64,000 bases of DNA from assembly GCF_004004565.1 (NCBI RefSeq), contig NZ_SACM01000001.1, positions 1,364,001 to 1,428,000 on the forward strand, given 5' to 3'. Origin of the DNA: Inhella crocodyli. Its GTDB lineage: Bacteria > Pseudomonadota > Gammaproteobacteria > Burkholderiales > Burkholderiaceae_C. This document shows, piece after piece, positions 55,404 to 64,000 of this stretch (the first letter of the stretch is position 1; every line of letters starts with the position of its first letter). Made by a program: the position numbers and the translations under genes. Below the pieces are notes generated by a model. It was not told where the DNA came from. It saw only the letters and a list, made by a program, of their open reading frames with translations, and did not search any database.

Positions 55404-55604
55404 TTAAGAAGCGCGTTTGACGATCACGACCACCGGCGGCAGCTTCGCGATGGGCGCGGCGCTGGCGTGGACGGGCGTGGGCTTGGCGATCAGCGGCTCG
55501 GCCACGGCGGCGGCGCTGGCGATGGTCAGGCCGATCATCAGGCTGAAGGTCAGCACGTCGCTGAGCAGGCCGAGGGACGAAAGGCTGAAGGTGTTGCGGG
55601 TCAT
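55404..55604 (-). CDS. Small membrane or exported protein (66 aa)
   Basis: The frame starts at an ATG (55604) with a strong ribosome site AGGAG 6 bp upstream, and encodes MTRNTFSLSSLGLLSDVLTF, a hydrophobic segment (SLMIGLTIASAAAVA) and a Lys/Val-rich tail ending VVVIVKRAS. Preferred codons and the good ribosome site support translation. It may be a single-pass membrane protein or an exported peptide. No family was recognised. It converges on the tandem-repeat terminator. Confidence 0.65.
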   Translation of the reverse strand: MTRNTFSLSSLGLLSDVLTFSLMIGLTIASAAAVAEPLIAKPTPVHASAAPIAKLPPVVVIVKRAS

Positions 55605-55760
55605 GAAGGGCTCCTGGGGGTGGTTTCGGTGGGGGAATCGGTGTTCGATGGGTGGACTTTGATCCCCCGTTCCCCGCGCCACCAGCGCCGTGTGACGACC
55701 TGCCAAATGCCGCGACGAATGCGGGAAAACCCCGCATGAGCAGCAGGCCGGTGCGGGGTC

Positions 55761-56336
55761 TCAGCCCGCCATCCACCGGCCCAACACCCGCGGCGCGCCG
55801 CCCTGGCCCCGCACCCACACGCCTTCGCCCGAGGCCGGCACGAGGCCGGTGAGCGCGGTGATGTTGACTTGGTGGGTGACGACCACGAGCACGCCTTGGC
55901 GCGGCTGCGCCGCGAAAGCGGCCAACTCGGCCTGCGCGGCCAAGGTTTGGGGGTTTTCGCGCTGGGGCTCGGCAAAGAACGAGGCCCAGGCCGTGCGCGG
56001 CTCGACGACCGGTTGTGGGAAAGCCAAGCGGGCGGTGTCTTGCGTGCGGCACCAGGGCGAGGCCCACACGGCCGCCACCGCCAGGCCTTGCGCTGCCAGC
56101 GCCTGGCGCAAGGCATCGCCCAGGCGGCGGGCCTGGTCGCGGCCTTCGGCGTCGAGGTTGCGTTGGGTGCGGCAGTCGCCCAACTGGAAACCCGCCGGAT
56201 CGCCCGTGCCCGGGGCGCGGGCGTGGCGCAGCAGCAGCGCGTCGCCGGGGCGCAGGGCGGTCCAATCCAAGGCTTGCGCCTGGGCGACTGCCAAGGGCCC
56301 AACCCCCAGTGCCAACGTGAAAGTGCGGCGTTGCAT
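55761..56336 (-). CDS. Histidine phosphatase with Tat-like signal
   Basis: The 191-residue product begins MQRRTFTLALGVGPLAVAQAQA, with twin Arg before a hydrophobic stretch that suggests Tat or Sec export. The phosphatase core has LLLRHARAPG (catalytic His), ASPWCRTQDTARLAF and VVVTHQVNITALTG. It is related to the phosphoglycerate-mutase-like superfamily. Substrate unknown. It is the second exported histidine phosphatase in the window (see 41271). Confidence 0.85.
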   Translation of the reverse strand: MQRRTFTLALGVGPLAVAQAQALDWTALRPGDALLLRHARAPGTGDPAGFQLGDCRTQRNLDAEGRDQARRLGDALRQALAAQGLAVAAVWASPWCRTQDTARLAFPQPVVEPRTAWASFFAEPQRENPQTLAAQAELAAFAAQPRQGVLVVVTHQVNITALTGLVPASGEGVWVRGQGGAPRVLGRWMAG

Positions 56337-56349
56337 GGCCGACGATTCT

Positions 56350-56394
56350 GCTCAGGCAAGGCCGCCCCGGTGCAGGGAGGGGCTTGCCTAAGAT
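56350..56394 (+). promoter_or_regulatory. Candidate frmA promoter with inverted repeat
   Basis: AGGCAAG (56354-56360) and CTTGCCT (56383-56389) form an inverted repeat whose second arm runs into TAAGAT (56389-56394), a plausible -10. Inner CCCC/GGGG can extend the stem. It lies 28 bp before the formaldehyde-detoxification operon and could be an operator. No FrmR-type repressor gene is present in this window. Confidence 0.4.
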
Positions 56395-56421
56395 GCCCCG
56401 CCCAATGCTTGGAGACCCCCA

Positions 56422-57521
<1,100 letters not shown>

Positions 57522-57522
<1 letters not shown>

Positions 57523-58376
57523 TGGACGGCTTCGCGCTTTTGAGCCAGCACGCGTGCTTTGGCGGCTGGCAGCAGTTTTGGCAGCACGCCAGCCGCGAGA
57601 CCGGCACGTCCATGCGCTTCGGGCTGTACCGCCCGCCCGGCCCTGTGCGCGGGCTGCTCGTTTACCTGGCGGGCCTGACCTGCACGGAAGAGACCTTCGC
57701 CATCAAGGCCGGCGCGCAGCGCCGCGCGGCCGAGTTGGGACTGGCCGTGCTGAGCCCCGACACCAGTCCCCGCGGCACCGACATCGCCGGCCAGGCCGAG
57801 GCCTGGGATTTCGGCGTGGGCGCCGGCTTCTACCTGGACGCCACGCAAGCGCCGTGGGCCACGAACTGGCGCATGGAGAGTTACCTGATGCGCGAGCTGC
57901 TGCCGGCGGTGCAGGCGGAGCTGCAGGGCGTGCCGGGCGTGCCGGGCTTGCCGGTCGGCCTGATGGGCCACTCCATGGGCGGCCACGGCGCGCTGACGCT
58001 GGCGCTGCGCCACCCGGGGCGCTTTGCCTCGGTGAGCGCGCTGGCCCCCATCTGCGCGCCGGCGCGCTGCCCCTGGGGGCGCAAGGCCTTCGCCGGCTAC
58101 CTGGGCCCCGACGAGTCCACCTGGGCGGCGCACGACGCCAGCGCGCTGATGGCCTCGCAGGCCCAAGCACCCTACCCCCGCGGCATCCGCATCGACCAAG
58201 GCCTGGCCGACCAATTCCTGGCCGAGCAGCTGCACCCCGAAGCCTTCGAGGTGGCCTGCGCCGCGGTGGGCCAGCCGCTGACCCTGGTGCGCCACGCCGA
58301 CGCCGACCACGGCTACTACTTCATCGCCAGCGTGATCGACGCGCACCTGGCGCACCACGCGCAAGCGCTGGGTTGA
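57522..58376 (+). CDS. fghA: S-formylglutathione hydrolase
   Basis: The 284-residue serine esterase hydrolyses S-formylglutathione to formate and glutathione, the step after FrmA. It has the lipase box GHSMGGHGALTLA, YLAGLTCTEETFAIKAGAQ near the N-terminus, the Asp/His region (DQGLADQFL and DADHGYYFI). Translational coupling to frmA supports a two-gene formaldehyde-detoxification operon. Confidence 0.96.
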
Positions 58377-58379
58377 AGC

Positions 58380-58829
58380 TCAGCGCTTCGTGCGCGCTCG
58401 GCCTTGCGGCGAGATGGCGCCCTCGGGGTGGCGCTTCAGGCTGGGGATGAAGTCGGCGCGGCGAAAGCGCAGCGCCGACCAGTCGGCGTCGATCGCCACC
58501 TGGCGGACCGGCTCGTAGCCCGCGGCGCCGAGCACGGCCCAGCCGCTGTCGCGGTTGAACTCGGCGCGGTAGGCCTTGGACGTGCCCTTGGGGTAGGCGA
58601 TCCACAGCACCGCATCGCCCTCGGCGGCGGCGCACAGCGCGGCGCAGGCTGCGTCCCGCTCGGCCACCGTCACCGCGAAGGCCAGCCCAAACCCCAGCGG
58701 GGCGTGGGCTTGGCGAAGGACGCTCACGCCGTCCAACGCGGCCAAGGCCGGCTCGAAGGCGGCGGGCGCGTTGAGCACCGCCACGCGGCGGTGCGTGCCG
58801 AGGTTGAGCTTCTGGAACAGCGGGGTCAT
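58380..58829 (-). CDS. DUF3052-like conserved hypothetical protein
   Basis: The 149-residue protein has VAVLNAPAAFEPALAALDGV, VLWIAYPKGTSKAYRAEFNRDSGWAVLGAAGYEP and ALRFRRADFIPSLKR, which resemble the DUF3052-type family. It is soluble with no signal peptide. It converges on fghA with a 3-bp gap. Function unknown. Confidence 0.72.
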   Translation of the reverse strand: MTPLFQKLNLGTHRRVAVLNAPAAFEPALAALDGVSVLRQAHAPLGFGLAFAVTVAERDAACAALCAAAEGDAVLWIAYPKGTSKAYRAEFNRDSGWAVLGAAGYEPVRQVAIDADWSALRFRRADFIPSLKRHPEGAISPQGRARTKR

Positions 58830-58839
58830 GCAAGGCCTT

Positions 58840-60048
58840 TCAGGCCGGGGCAGTGCCCCCCGGCGCAGGCGTGACCTTAACGGGAGATCGAGGCGCCTCG
58901 ATGCCCACCAGCCCGCGCAGCCCTGGCACGTGGCGCAGCACCGCAAAAGCCAGCGTGCACACGGCGGCGGTGCCCACGATGAGCAGCAGCGCCTCCCATC
59001 CCCAGGGCAGGCCGGCGGGCTTCAAGGCCATGGCCAGCAGCACGATGACCGACTGGTGCAGCACGTACAGGCAGAACACCGCCGCACTCCAGGCCCGCAA
59101 CCGCGGCGTCTCTTGGGGGAACGCGCGTTGCGCCCAGCCGCAAGCCGCGGCGATGGCCCACCAGCACAAGGCGGCCCAAACGACGCGCATGGCCATGCGC
59201 AGGGCCTCCGGCGGGGTGGCCGTGTCGTAGGCCTGGAAGTAGGTGACCGTGGCCACCCAGGCCAACAAGGCCGTACCCAACAAGGCCCAGCGGGCGCGCA
59301 GGGCGTGCGCCCAAAAGGCCGAGCCCGCCGGCGTTCGCACGGCCCAGCCCAGCGCGAATAGCCATCCGTACTGGGCATGGTTGTACAGGTCGTTCACCAG
59401 ATCGTGTGTGCTGGGGAAGGCGCTGAGCAGGCCGACCCGGGCCGCCGCCAAGGGCAGCACCGGCAACAAGCACCAGGACCAGGGGCTGGCGATCCAACGG
59501 GAGCGGGCCGTCCCCACCCATCGGGCCAAACGGGGCGCCAGCAGCGCCCCCACGCAGGCGTAAAGCCACAGGTAGGGCAAGAACCACAGGTGGTTCCAGG
59601 TGGGCGTGACCAGGCACTCCGTGCCTCGACAGAAGTGCCCGCCTTGCAGGTAGGCAACCCAAAAGTCGAAGTAGCCGCCGTCGCCTGGCAACTGGGCGGG
59701 CATTTGGGTCTGCACCTCGAAGTAGGTTTGCGGCACCACGATCACGGCCATGCCGAACACCAAGGGCAGCAGCAGCCGGCGCGATCGATCGCGCCACACG
59801 CCCCAAGGGCCCCGCCGGGCCATCAGGCCCTGGCAGGCGGCACCGGCCACGAAGAACAGCAGGCCCAAGCGCCACGGGCTGGTGAGCAGCATGAAGGGCT
59901 CCAGGCCCGGGTGCAGCGTGGCGCTTTTGACGTGCCAGCCCCAACTCACGTAGTACATCCCCACGTGGTACGGGATGAGCAGCGCGAAGGCGGCCAAACG
60001 AAGCCCGTCCAGAAACGGCAGGCGCGAAGGAGCGGTGAGGGAGTTCAT
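58840..60048 (-). CDS. Acyltransferase 3 family membrane protein
   Basis: This 402-residue protein has ten or eleven membrane segments and the family N-terminus LPFLDGLRLAAFALLIPYHVGMYY, with the conserved His in YHVG. Family members O-acylate surface sugars. ATG at 60048 is used. It lies next to a LytTR response-regulator gene on the same strand, which may control it. Confidence 0.87.
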   Translation of the reverse strand: MNSLTAPSRLPFLDGLRLAAFALLIPYHVGMYYVSWGWHVKSATLHPGLEPFMLLTSPWRLGLLFFVAGAACQGLMARRGPWGVWRDRSRRLLLPLVFGMAVIVVPQTYFEVQTQMPAQLPGDGGYFDFWVAYLQGGHFCRGTECLVTPTWNHLWFLPYLWLYACVGALLAPRLARWVGTARSRWIASPWSWCLLPVLPLAAARVGLLSAFPSTHDLVNDLYNHAQYGWLFALGWAVRTPAGSAFWAHALRARWALLGTALLAWVATVTYFQAYDTATPPEALRMAMRVVWAALCWWAIAAACGWAQRAFPQETPRLRAWSAAVFCLYVLHQSVIVLLAMALKPAGLPWGWEALLLIVGTAAVCTLAFAVLRHVPGLRGLVGIEAPRSPVKVTPAPGGTAPA

Positions 60049-60095
60049 GGCGCACAGCTTGTCGCGGCACGGCGCGCGCGACCAGCGCGCTGGGG

Positions 60096-60848
60096 TCAGC
60101 GGGGGGCGGCCTGGGGCGAGTGGGGGGCGGCGCCGGACAGCACCGTGTCCAGCGCCTCGCGAAAGCGACGGGACACGCCCAGCACCGCGCCACTGCGCAT
60201 CGTCAGCAGGGCCTCGCCGCCGGCTTGCGGCGCCACGGCTTGCACGTGCGCGGGGTTCACGGCGTGGCAGCGGTGCACGCGGACGAATCGGCCCGCCCAC
60301 CCGGGCTGGGCCAGCCAAGCGACCAGGGCGCCGCGCTCCAGAAACTGCTGTGGCGGCAGGTGCAGGCTGACGTAGTTGTCGGCGCTGGCCACCCATTGCA
60401 CGTCGGCCAGGGCGATGCGGCGGCGACCCTCGCGGGTGCTCACCCAGGCATGCGCCGCCGGGGGCTGCGCCACCCAGGCGCGCACGCGGTCCAGGCTCTG
60501 CGCCAGGCGCTCGGCATGGAAGGGCTTGAGCAGGTAGTCGACCGCGCCAAGCGCAAAGGCGTCGAGCGCGTGCTGCGCGTGGGCGGTGGAAAAGACGACG
60601 CAACGCACCAGGCCGTCGCGCGTCAGGACTTCCGCCAGCTGCAGGCCGTTGGGACCCGGCATGTCGATGTCGAGCACCGCCAGCGCGAAGGGGCCCTCGC
60701 GCTGCGCCGCGGCCAGGGCGCTCGGGGTGTCGACGGCCTCGACCACGTGGCCCACGTCGGCATGCGCCGCGAGCAGGCGGCGCAATCGCGCGCGGGCGGC
60801 GGGCTCGTCGTCGGCCACCAGCACGCGCAGCCTGCGGTCGGTGCTCAT
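60096..60848 (-). CDS. LytTR-family response regulator
   Basis: The 250-residue protein has a receiver domain (VLVADDEPAARARLRRLL, phosphoacceptor Asp in AVLDIDMPGPNG, KPF at the end) and a LytTR DNA-binding domain (about 145-245; IALADVQWVASADNYVSLHLP). It pairs with the histidine kinase upstream (ATGA overlap). Targets are unknown; the acyltransferase 3 gene downstream is a good candidate. Confidence 0.94.
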   Translation of the reverse strand: MSTDRRLRVLVADDEPAARARLRRLLAAHADVGHVVEAVDTPSALAAAQREGPFALAVLDIDMPGPNGLQLAEVLTRDGLVRCVVFSTAHAQHALDAFALGAVDYLLKPFHAERLAQSLDRVRAWVAQPPAAHAWVSTREGRRRIALADVQWVASADNYVSLHLPPQQFLERGALVAWLAQPGWAGRFVRVHRCHAVNPAHVQAVAPQAGGEALLTMRSGAVLGVSRRFREALDTVLSGAAPHSPQAAPR

Positions 60849-61900
60849 GCCGGCCACGACAGCGCCAAGCGCATGCCCCCCGCATGCGGGCCGAACTGCA
60901 CGGCCGCGTCCGCGCCCCAGCGCGCCTGCAGGCGCTCGCGCAGGTTGCGCAGGCCGTGCCCCCCGTCGGGTTCGCCTGGCGCATGCACGCCGCTGTTGTC
61001 GAGCTGCAAGTGCAGGCGCCCGTCGCGCAAGGCGGCCGTCAAGGCCACGGTGACCGGCCCCGTGTGCCGGGCCACGTCGTGCTTGACGGCGTTCTCCACC
61101 GGCGCCAGCAGCAGCAGGGCCGGCAATCGGCAGGCGAGCGCGGCCTCGCTGGCCGCGATGTCCACTTGCAGGCGGTCCCCGAAGCGGGCCTGCATCAGCG
61201 CCAAGAACGGTCGCACCAAGCCCAGCTCCTCGGCCAGGGTGTGCTCGCCCGCCACCTGGGCCGCGGTGGTCTGGCGCAGCAACTGGGCCAAGTCGCACAG
61301 CAAGCGGTCGGCGCGATCCACGTCTTCGTGCATGAGGTTCGCAATCAGGTTCAGGCTGTTGAACAGGAAGTGGGGCTGCACCTGCTCGCTCAGGCGGGCC
61401 AAGCGGGCCTCGGCGAGCTCCCGGCGCGTGCGCTCCAACTCTTCGCGCTGGGCGCTCGTTTCCTGCATGGCCCAGATGCCGTGGCTGAGGGCCAGCAGGA
61501 TGGCGTAGCTCACCAAGTCCTTCGCGCCCTCGTACACGAGCACCTCGGACCACGGGTCGGGCTCGTAGCGCACCCCGGCCCCCGCGTAAACCGCGAAGCG
61601 CAGCCCGAGCATGCCCGCCACGTGCAGGGCGTTGAAGGCCAAAGCGCCAGCGACCCAAGCCAGCCAACGGTGTCCTGGCGGCCACCGCCGCCAACGCCCG
61701 ACCAGGACATGCAAGCCCAAGGCCAAGCCCCCGACCACCCATGCCGAACTGAATTCCCACACGAAGGGCTCCCAGTCGCGCGTGCCACCGACCTGGTGGT
61801 AGTCCTGCAAGGCCGCCACGCTGAGCAGCAGGCCCACCGCCGACCAAAAGGCGGCGTAAGCAAGGGAGCCCCAACGGCCGTACGGAAATGCAAATGGCAT
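60845..61900 (-). CDS. LytS/AgrC-type sensor histidine kinase
   Basis: The 351-residue kinase has four to five N-terminal membrane segments (about 1-150) as sensor, then a coil and a His_kinase domain (SEQVQPHFLFNSLNLIANL, with phosphorylated His in PHFLFN), N-box VENAVKHDV and GGHGLRNLRERL. It signals to the LytTR regulator just downstream. Ligand unknown. ATG at 61900; the longer frame is spurious. Confidence 0.93.
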   Translation of the reverse strand: MPFAFPYGRWGSLAYAAFWSAVGLLLSVAALQDYHQVGGTRDWEPFVWEFSSAWVVGGLALGLHVLVGRWRRWPPGHRWLAWVAGALAFNALHVAGMLGLRFAVYAGAGVRYEPDPWSEVLVYEGAKDLVSYAILLALSHGIWAMQETSAQREELERTRRELAEARLARLSEQVQPHFLFNSLNLIANLMHEDVDRADRLLCDLAQLLRQTTAAQVAGEHTLAEELGLVRPFLALMQARFGDRLQVDIAASEAALACRLPALLLLAPVENAVKHDVARHTGPVTVALTAALRDGRLHLQLDNSGVHAPGEPDGGHGLRNLRERLQARWGADAAVQFGPHAGGMRLALSWPA

Positions 61901-62023
61901 GCCCGCAAGGTAGCACCCGCGCCGATCCAGGCGCCCACCATTCGCCCCCCGACCAGCGCCACTCGCCCCAGGCGCTCCACGAATGGTTGAAGATGCCGTG
62001 TCCCGCCACCCTGTGCTGTTCCC

Positions 62024-62809
62024 ATGCGACTGCGTGCTTGGCCGCTGCTGTTCTTGACGACCGTTGGGCTCCCGCTGGCCGCTCGCGCGGAGTTCCAAGC
62101 GCTGACGCTGAGCACGCCGCGCGGCGCGGCGCTGTCGGTGCTGGCCGACTGGCCGGACCCCGAGCGCTTCGGCCCTGGGCCCTACCCGACCTTGGTGCTG
62201 GCCAGCGGCGCCGGCTACCACCAGCGCATGCCGCTGCAGGCCACGCTGGCCGAGGCGCTGAGCGCCGCCGGCGTGGGGGTCGTGCGATTCGATTGGGCCT
62301 ACTTCAGCGCCCAAGGCCAGCCCTCCGACGACCTGGCCCCCGAGCGCGAAGACCTGCAAACCGTGCTGGCCCATGTCCGAGGCCTGAAGCACGTGGACGT
62401 GGACCGCCTGACGGTGGCCGGCAAGTCCCTGGGCAGCCTGGTGGCCTGGCAGGTGTTCCGCGCCGACCCGGACGTGTCGCGGGCCGTGCTCTTGACGCCC
62501 TTGTGCTCGCGCAGCACCGACGGCACGCTGCAATCGGTGGCCGCCGAGCGCTACCCCGGTGTCAACGGCCGCGACGCCCGCCCTGCGCTGTGGGTGCTGG
62601 GCGACCGCGACCCCGCGTGCGCGCCGGCCGTGTTGCGGGCGTTCCTGCGCGAACGGCCGCAGGACGGGGTGCGGGAACTCGAGGGCGACCACGGCCTGGA
62701 GCGCCGCGACCTGCCGGCCCCCGTGGCCCGCGCGCGGCGGGCGCGTGCGCACGACGAGGCGGCCCAGGCCGTGCTGCAGTTCACGCTGGGCGACGGCCGC
62801 GCCCCGTGA
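62024..62809 (+). CDS. Exported alpha/beta hydrolase
   Basis: The 261-residue product has a signal peptide (MRLRAWPLLFLTTVGLPLAARA) and a hydrolase fold: VLASGAGYHQ, nucleophile elbow AGKSLGSLVAW, the acid region in LWVLGDRDPA and the catalytic His in EGDHGLE. It fits dienelactone-hydrolase-like or acyl esterase families. It is monocistronic; the riboswitch region follows 116 bp downstream. Confidence 0.82.
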   Translation: MRLRAWPLLFLTTVGLPLAARAEFQALTLSTPRGAALSVLADWPDPERFGPGPYPTLVLASGAGYHQRMPLQATLAEALSAAGVGVVRFDWAYFSAQGQPSDDLAPEREDLQTVLAHVRGLKHVDVDRLTVAGKSLGSLVAWQVFRADPDVSRAVLLTPLCSRSTDGTLQSVAAERYPGVNGRDARPALWVLGDRDPACAPAVLRAFLRERPQDGVRELEGDHGLERRDLPAPVARARRARAHDEAAQAVLQFTLGDGRAP

Positions 62810-62924
62810 TCGTGGCGGGTACGCGGCACCCCGCCCCGTCGGCTCCGCCAACAAAGTCGCGCCGCCCGCCGCTTTCCCATCCCCAGGTCTGGACGCCCGC
62901 GGCCCAGCAACCTATCGTTCAGGT

Positions 62925-63033
62925 CGTCCATCCCTTCCGCAAACCCGGTGAAAGCCGGGGACGCAAAGCCTCCGGCCTACAGCCGGGCCTGCTGACCCCA
63001 GCGGCCCGACCACGGTAGCGGGGCTGCCAAGGC
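62925..63033 (+). ncRNA. Cyclic-di-GMP-I (GEMM) riboswitch
   Basis: The sequence has the GEMM hallmarks: GCAAACC before a GAAA-loop hairpin (CCCGG...GAAA...CCGGG, GAAA at 62950-62953), GGACGCAAAGCC at 62959-62970 and CCGGCCUA right after, a second hairpin with GGGCC-GCUG/CAGC-GGCCC, and GGTAGCGGGGCTGCC at 63014-63028. It binds c-di-GMP in known members. It sits 40 bp before the ATG of a secreted subtilisin-like protease, so it probably controls that gene. Confidence 0.85.
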
Positions 63034-63051
63034 GACACCGCACGCCTTGGC
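63026..63051 (+). promoter_or_regulatory. Hairpin beside the ribosome site, likely riboswitch expression platform
   Basis: GCCAAGGCG (63026-63034) pairs perfectly with CGCCTTGGC (63043-63051), a 9-bp stem with an 8-nt loop. Its 5' arm overlaps the 3' end of the GEMM aptamer (GGGGCTGCC), so the two are mutually exclusive. There is no T run, and the ribosome site GAGG (63064-63067) follows, which suggests translational control. Confidence 0.55.
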
Positions 63052-63072
63052 CTCGAACCCCACGAGGCACCC

Positions 63073-64000
63073 ATGCTCCCCTTCCGCTCCGCGCTCTCGG
63101 CCCTGCTTGCTTTGTCCGCCGTGGGCGCCGCCGTGGCCGCCCTGCCCGACGAGCGCGCCCGCCGCCAGCAGGAGTTGGAAACGCAAGACGGCCCGCCCGC
63201 CGCATGGCGCCGGATGCAAGGCATGGCGCCGGTGTCGGACCGCCTGATCGTCAAGTACCGCAGCGCCGAGGCGGGCAACAGCGCGCTGAGCCAACAAGCC
63301 ACCCTGGTGGTGGGCAACCGGCAGGGCGTGGCCTTGTCGCCGCTGCGCACCACCGCCCATGGCGCGCAGGTGCTGCGCCTGAACCGCGCGCTGCGGGTGG
63401 AAGAGTTGCGCACGATGGCCGACACCCTGCAGGCCACCGACCCCAACGTGGAGTACGCCGAGCCCGACCTGCTGCTGCAGGCCGCGCTGACGCCCAACGA
63501 CAGCCTGTACGCCCAGCAGTGGCACCTGAGCAGCAGCACCGCGGGCATCCGCGCGCCGGCGGCTTGGGACCGCGCCACGGGCAGCGGCATCACCGTGGCC
63601 GTGATCGACACCGGGGTGCGTCCGCACACCGATTTCAAGTCCAAGCTGCTTCCCGGGTACGACTTCATCACCAGCACCACCATGGCGGGTGACGGCAACG
63701 GCCGCGACGCCGATGCCGCCGACGTGGGCGACTTCACCACCGCCGGGCAGTGCAGCACCGGCAGTGCCGCCACCAACAGCTCGTGGCACGGCACGCACGT
63801 GGCCGGCATCGTGGCGGCGCAGGGCAACAACGCCCAAGGCGTGGCAGGGGTGGCCTTCAACGCCCGCATCCTACCGGTGCGGGCCCTGGGCCGCTGCGGC
63901 GGCTACAGCTCCGACATCGCCGACGCCATCGTCTGGTCGGCCGGCGGCGCGGTGACCGGCGTGCCCACCAACGCCAACCCTGCGCGGGTGATCAACCTGT
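63073..64000 (+). CDS. Secreted subtilisin-like (S8) serine protease, 3' end outside window
   Basis: The first 309 residues are visible. A signal peptide (MLPFRSALSALLALSAVGAA) and an I9-type propeptide (about 55-137, with SDRLIVKYRS and NVEYAEPDLLL) precede the S8 catalytic domain, with Asp179 in VAVIDTGV and His239 in HGTHVAGIVAA; the catalytic Ser lies outside. It starts at an ATG (63073) with GAGG 5 bp upstream and follows a c-di-GMP riboswitch. It is a candidate T2SS substrate. Confidence 0.93.
   Translation, partial: MLPFRSALSALLALSAVGAAVAALPDERARRQQELETQDGPPAAWRRMQGMAPVSDRLIVKYRSAEAGNSALSQQATLVVGNRQGVALSPLRTTAHGAQVLRLNRALRVEELRTMADTLQATDPNVEYAEPDLLLQAALTPNDSLYAQQWHLSSSTAGIRAPAAWDRATGSGITVAVIDTGVRPHTDFKSKLLPGYDFITSTTMAGDGNGRDADAADVGDFTTAGQCSTGSAATNSSWHGTHVAGIVAAQGNNAQGVAGVAFNARILPVRALGRCGGYSSDIADAIVWSAGGAVTGVPTNANPARVINL

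Overview
The window is a gene-dense, GC-rich stretch (around 70% G+C, strong G/C preference at third codon positions) with many ATGA-type gene overlaps. Several features point to a betaproteobacterium of the order Burkholderiales: the DUF2894/OmpA-MotB/DUF802/DUF3348 operon, a DUF3108-DUF3429-dsbC-ubiH run, a type 2 extracellular PHA depolymerase-like gene, and a GSH-dependent formaldehyde pathway. The placement is inferred from gene content, not from a marker gene. No rRNA, tRNA, CRISPR array, transposase or integrase was recognised.

Layout. 1-10063 (-): a type II secretion (T2SS) operon transcribed gspG-H-I-J-K-L-M-C-D-E-F, with gspF cut by the window edge. 10187-11563 (-): a signal-peptide-bearing, Thr/Asn-rich protein with optimised codons and its own terminator, probably an abundant surface or secreted protein. 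12010-19368 (+): a tightly coupled cluster headed by an HMW1C-like (GT41) cytoplasmic N-glycosyltransferase, followed by a VioA-like sugar aminotransferase, a WbqC-family protein, two paralogous beta-propeller proteins, a GNAT acetyltransferase, a methyltransferase and an APS kinase. 19338-28669 (-): a Wzx/PglF-PglE-PglC type surface-glycan locus whose distal half (about 24-28.7 kb) has clearly lower GC. 28864-38314: housekeeping genes (lysS, dsbC, a ubiH-family monooxygenase, ychF, enoyl-CoA hydratase, a GT61 protein with a TPR-like region). 38387-47985: small metabolic genes, transporters and regulators. 47993-52631 (-): the DUF2894/OmpA-MotB/DUF802/DUF3348 operon, whose core pair resembles a MotAB/ZorAB-type ion-driven motor with a very long coiled coil. 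52897-53446: a low-GC insert holding an unknown gene and a 22-codon stub. 53465-62809: assorted genes, including frmA-fghA (formaldehyde detoxification) and a LytS/LytTR-type two-component pair beside an acyltransferase. 62925-63033: a cyclic-di-GMP-I (GEMM) riboswitch upstream of a secreted subtilisin-like protease that runs off the right edge.

How it may fit together. The most interesting hypothesis is a protein-glycosylation module. A cytoplasmic Asn-glycosyltransferase sits next to a set of sugar-modifying enzymes and is divergent from a highly expressed secreted protein containing nine N-X-S/T sequons; the T2SS operon lies directly beyond. The second candidate is the uncharacterised DUF802-OmpA motor-like operon. 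The third is c-di-GMP control of a secreted protease. All three are inferences from sequence and context.
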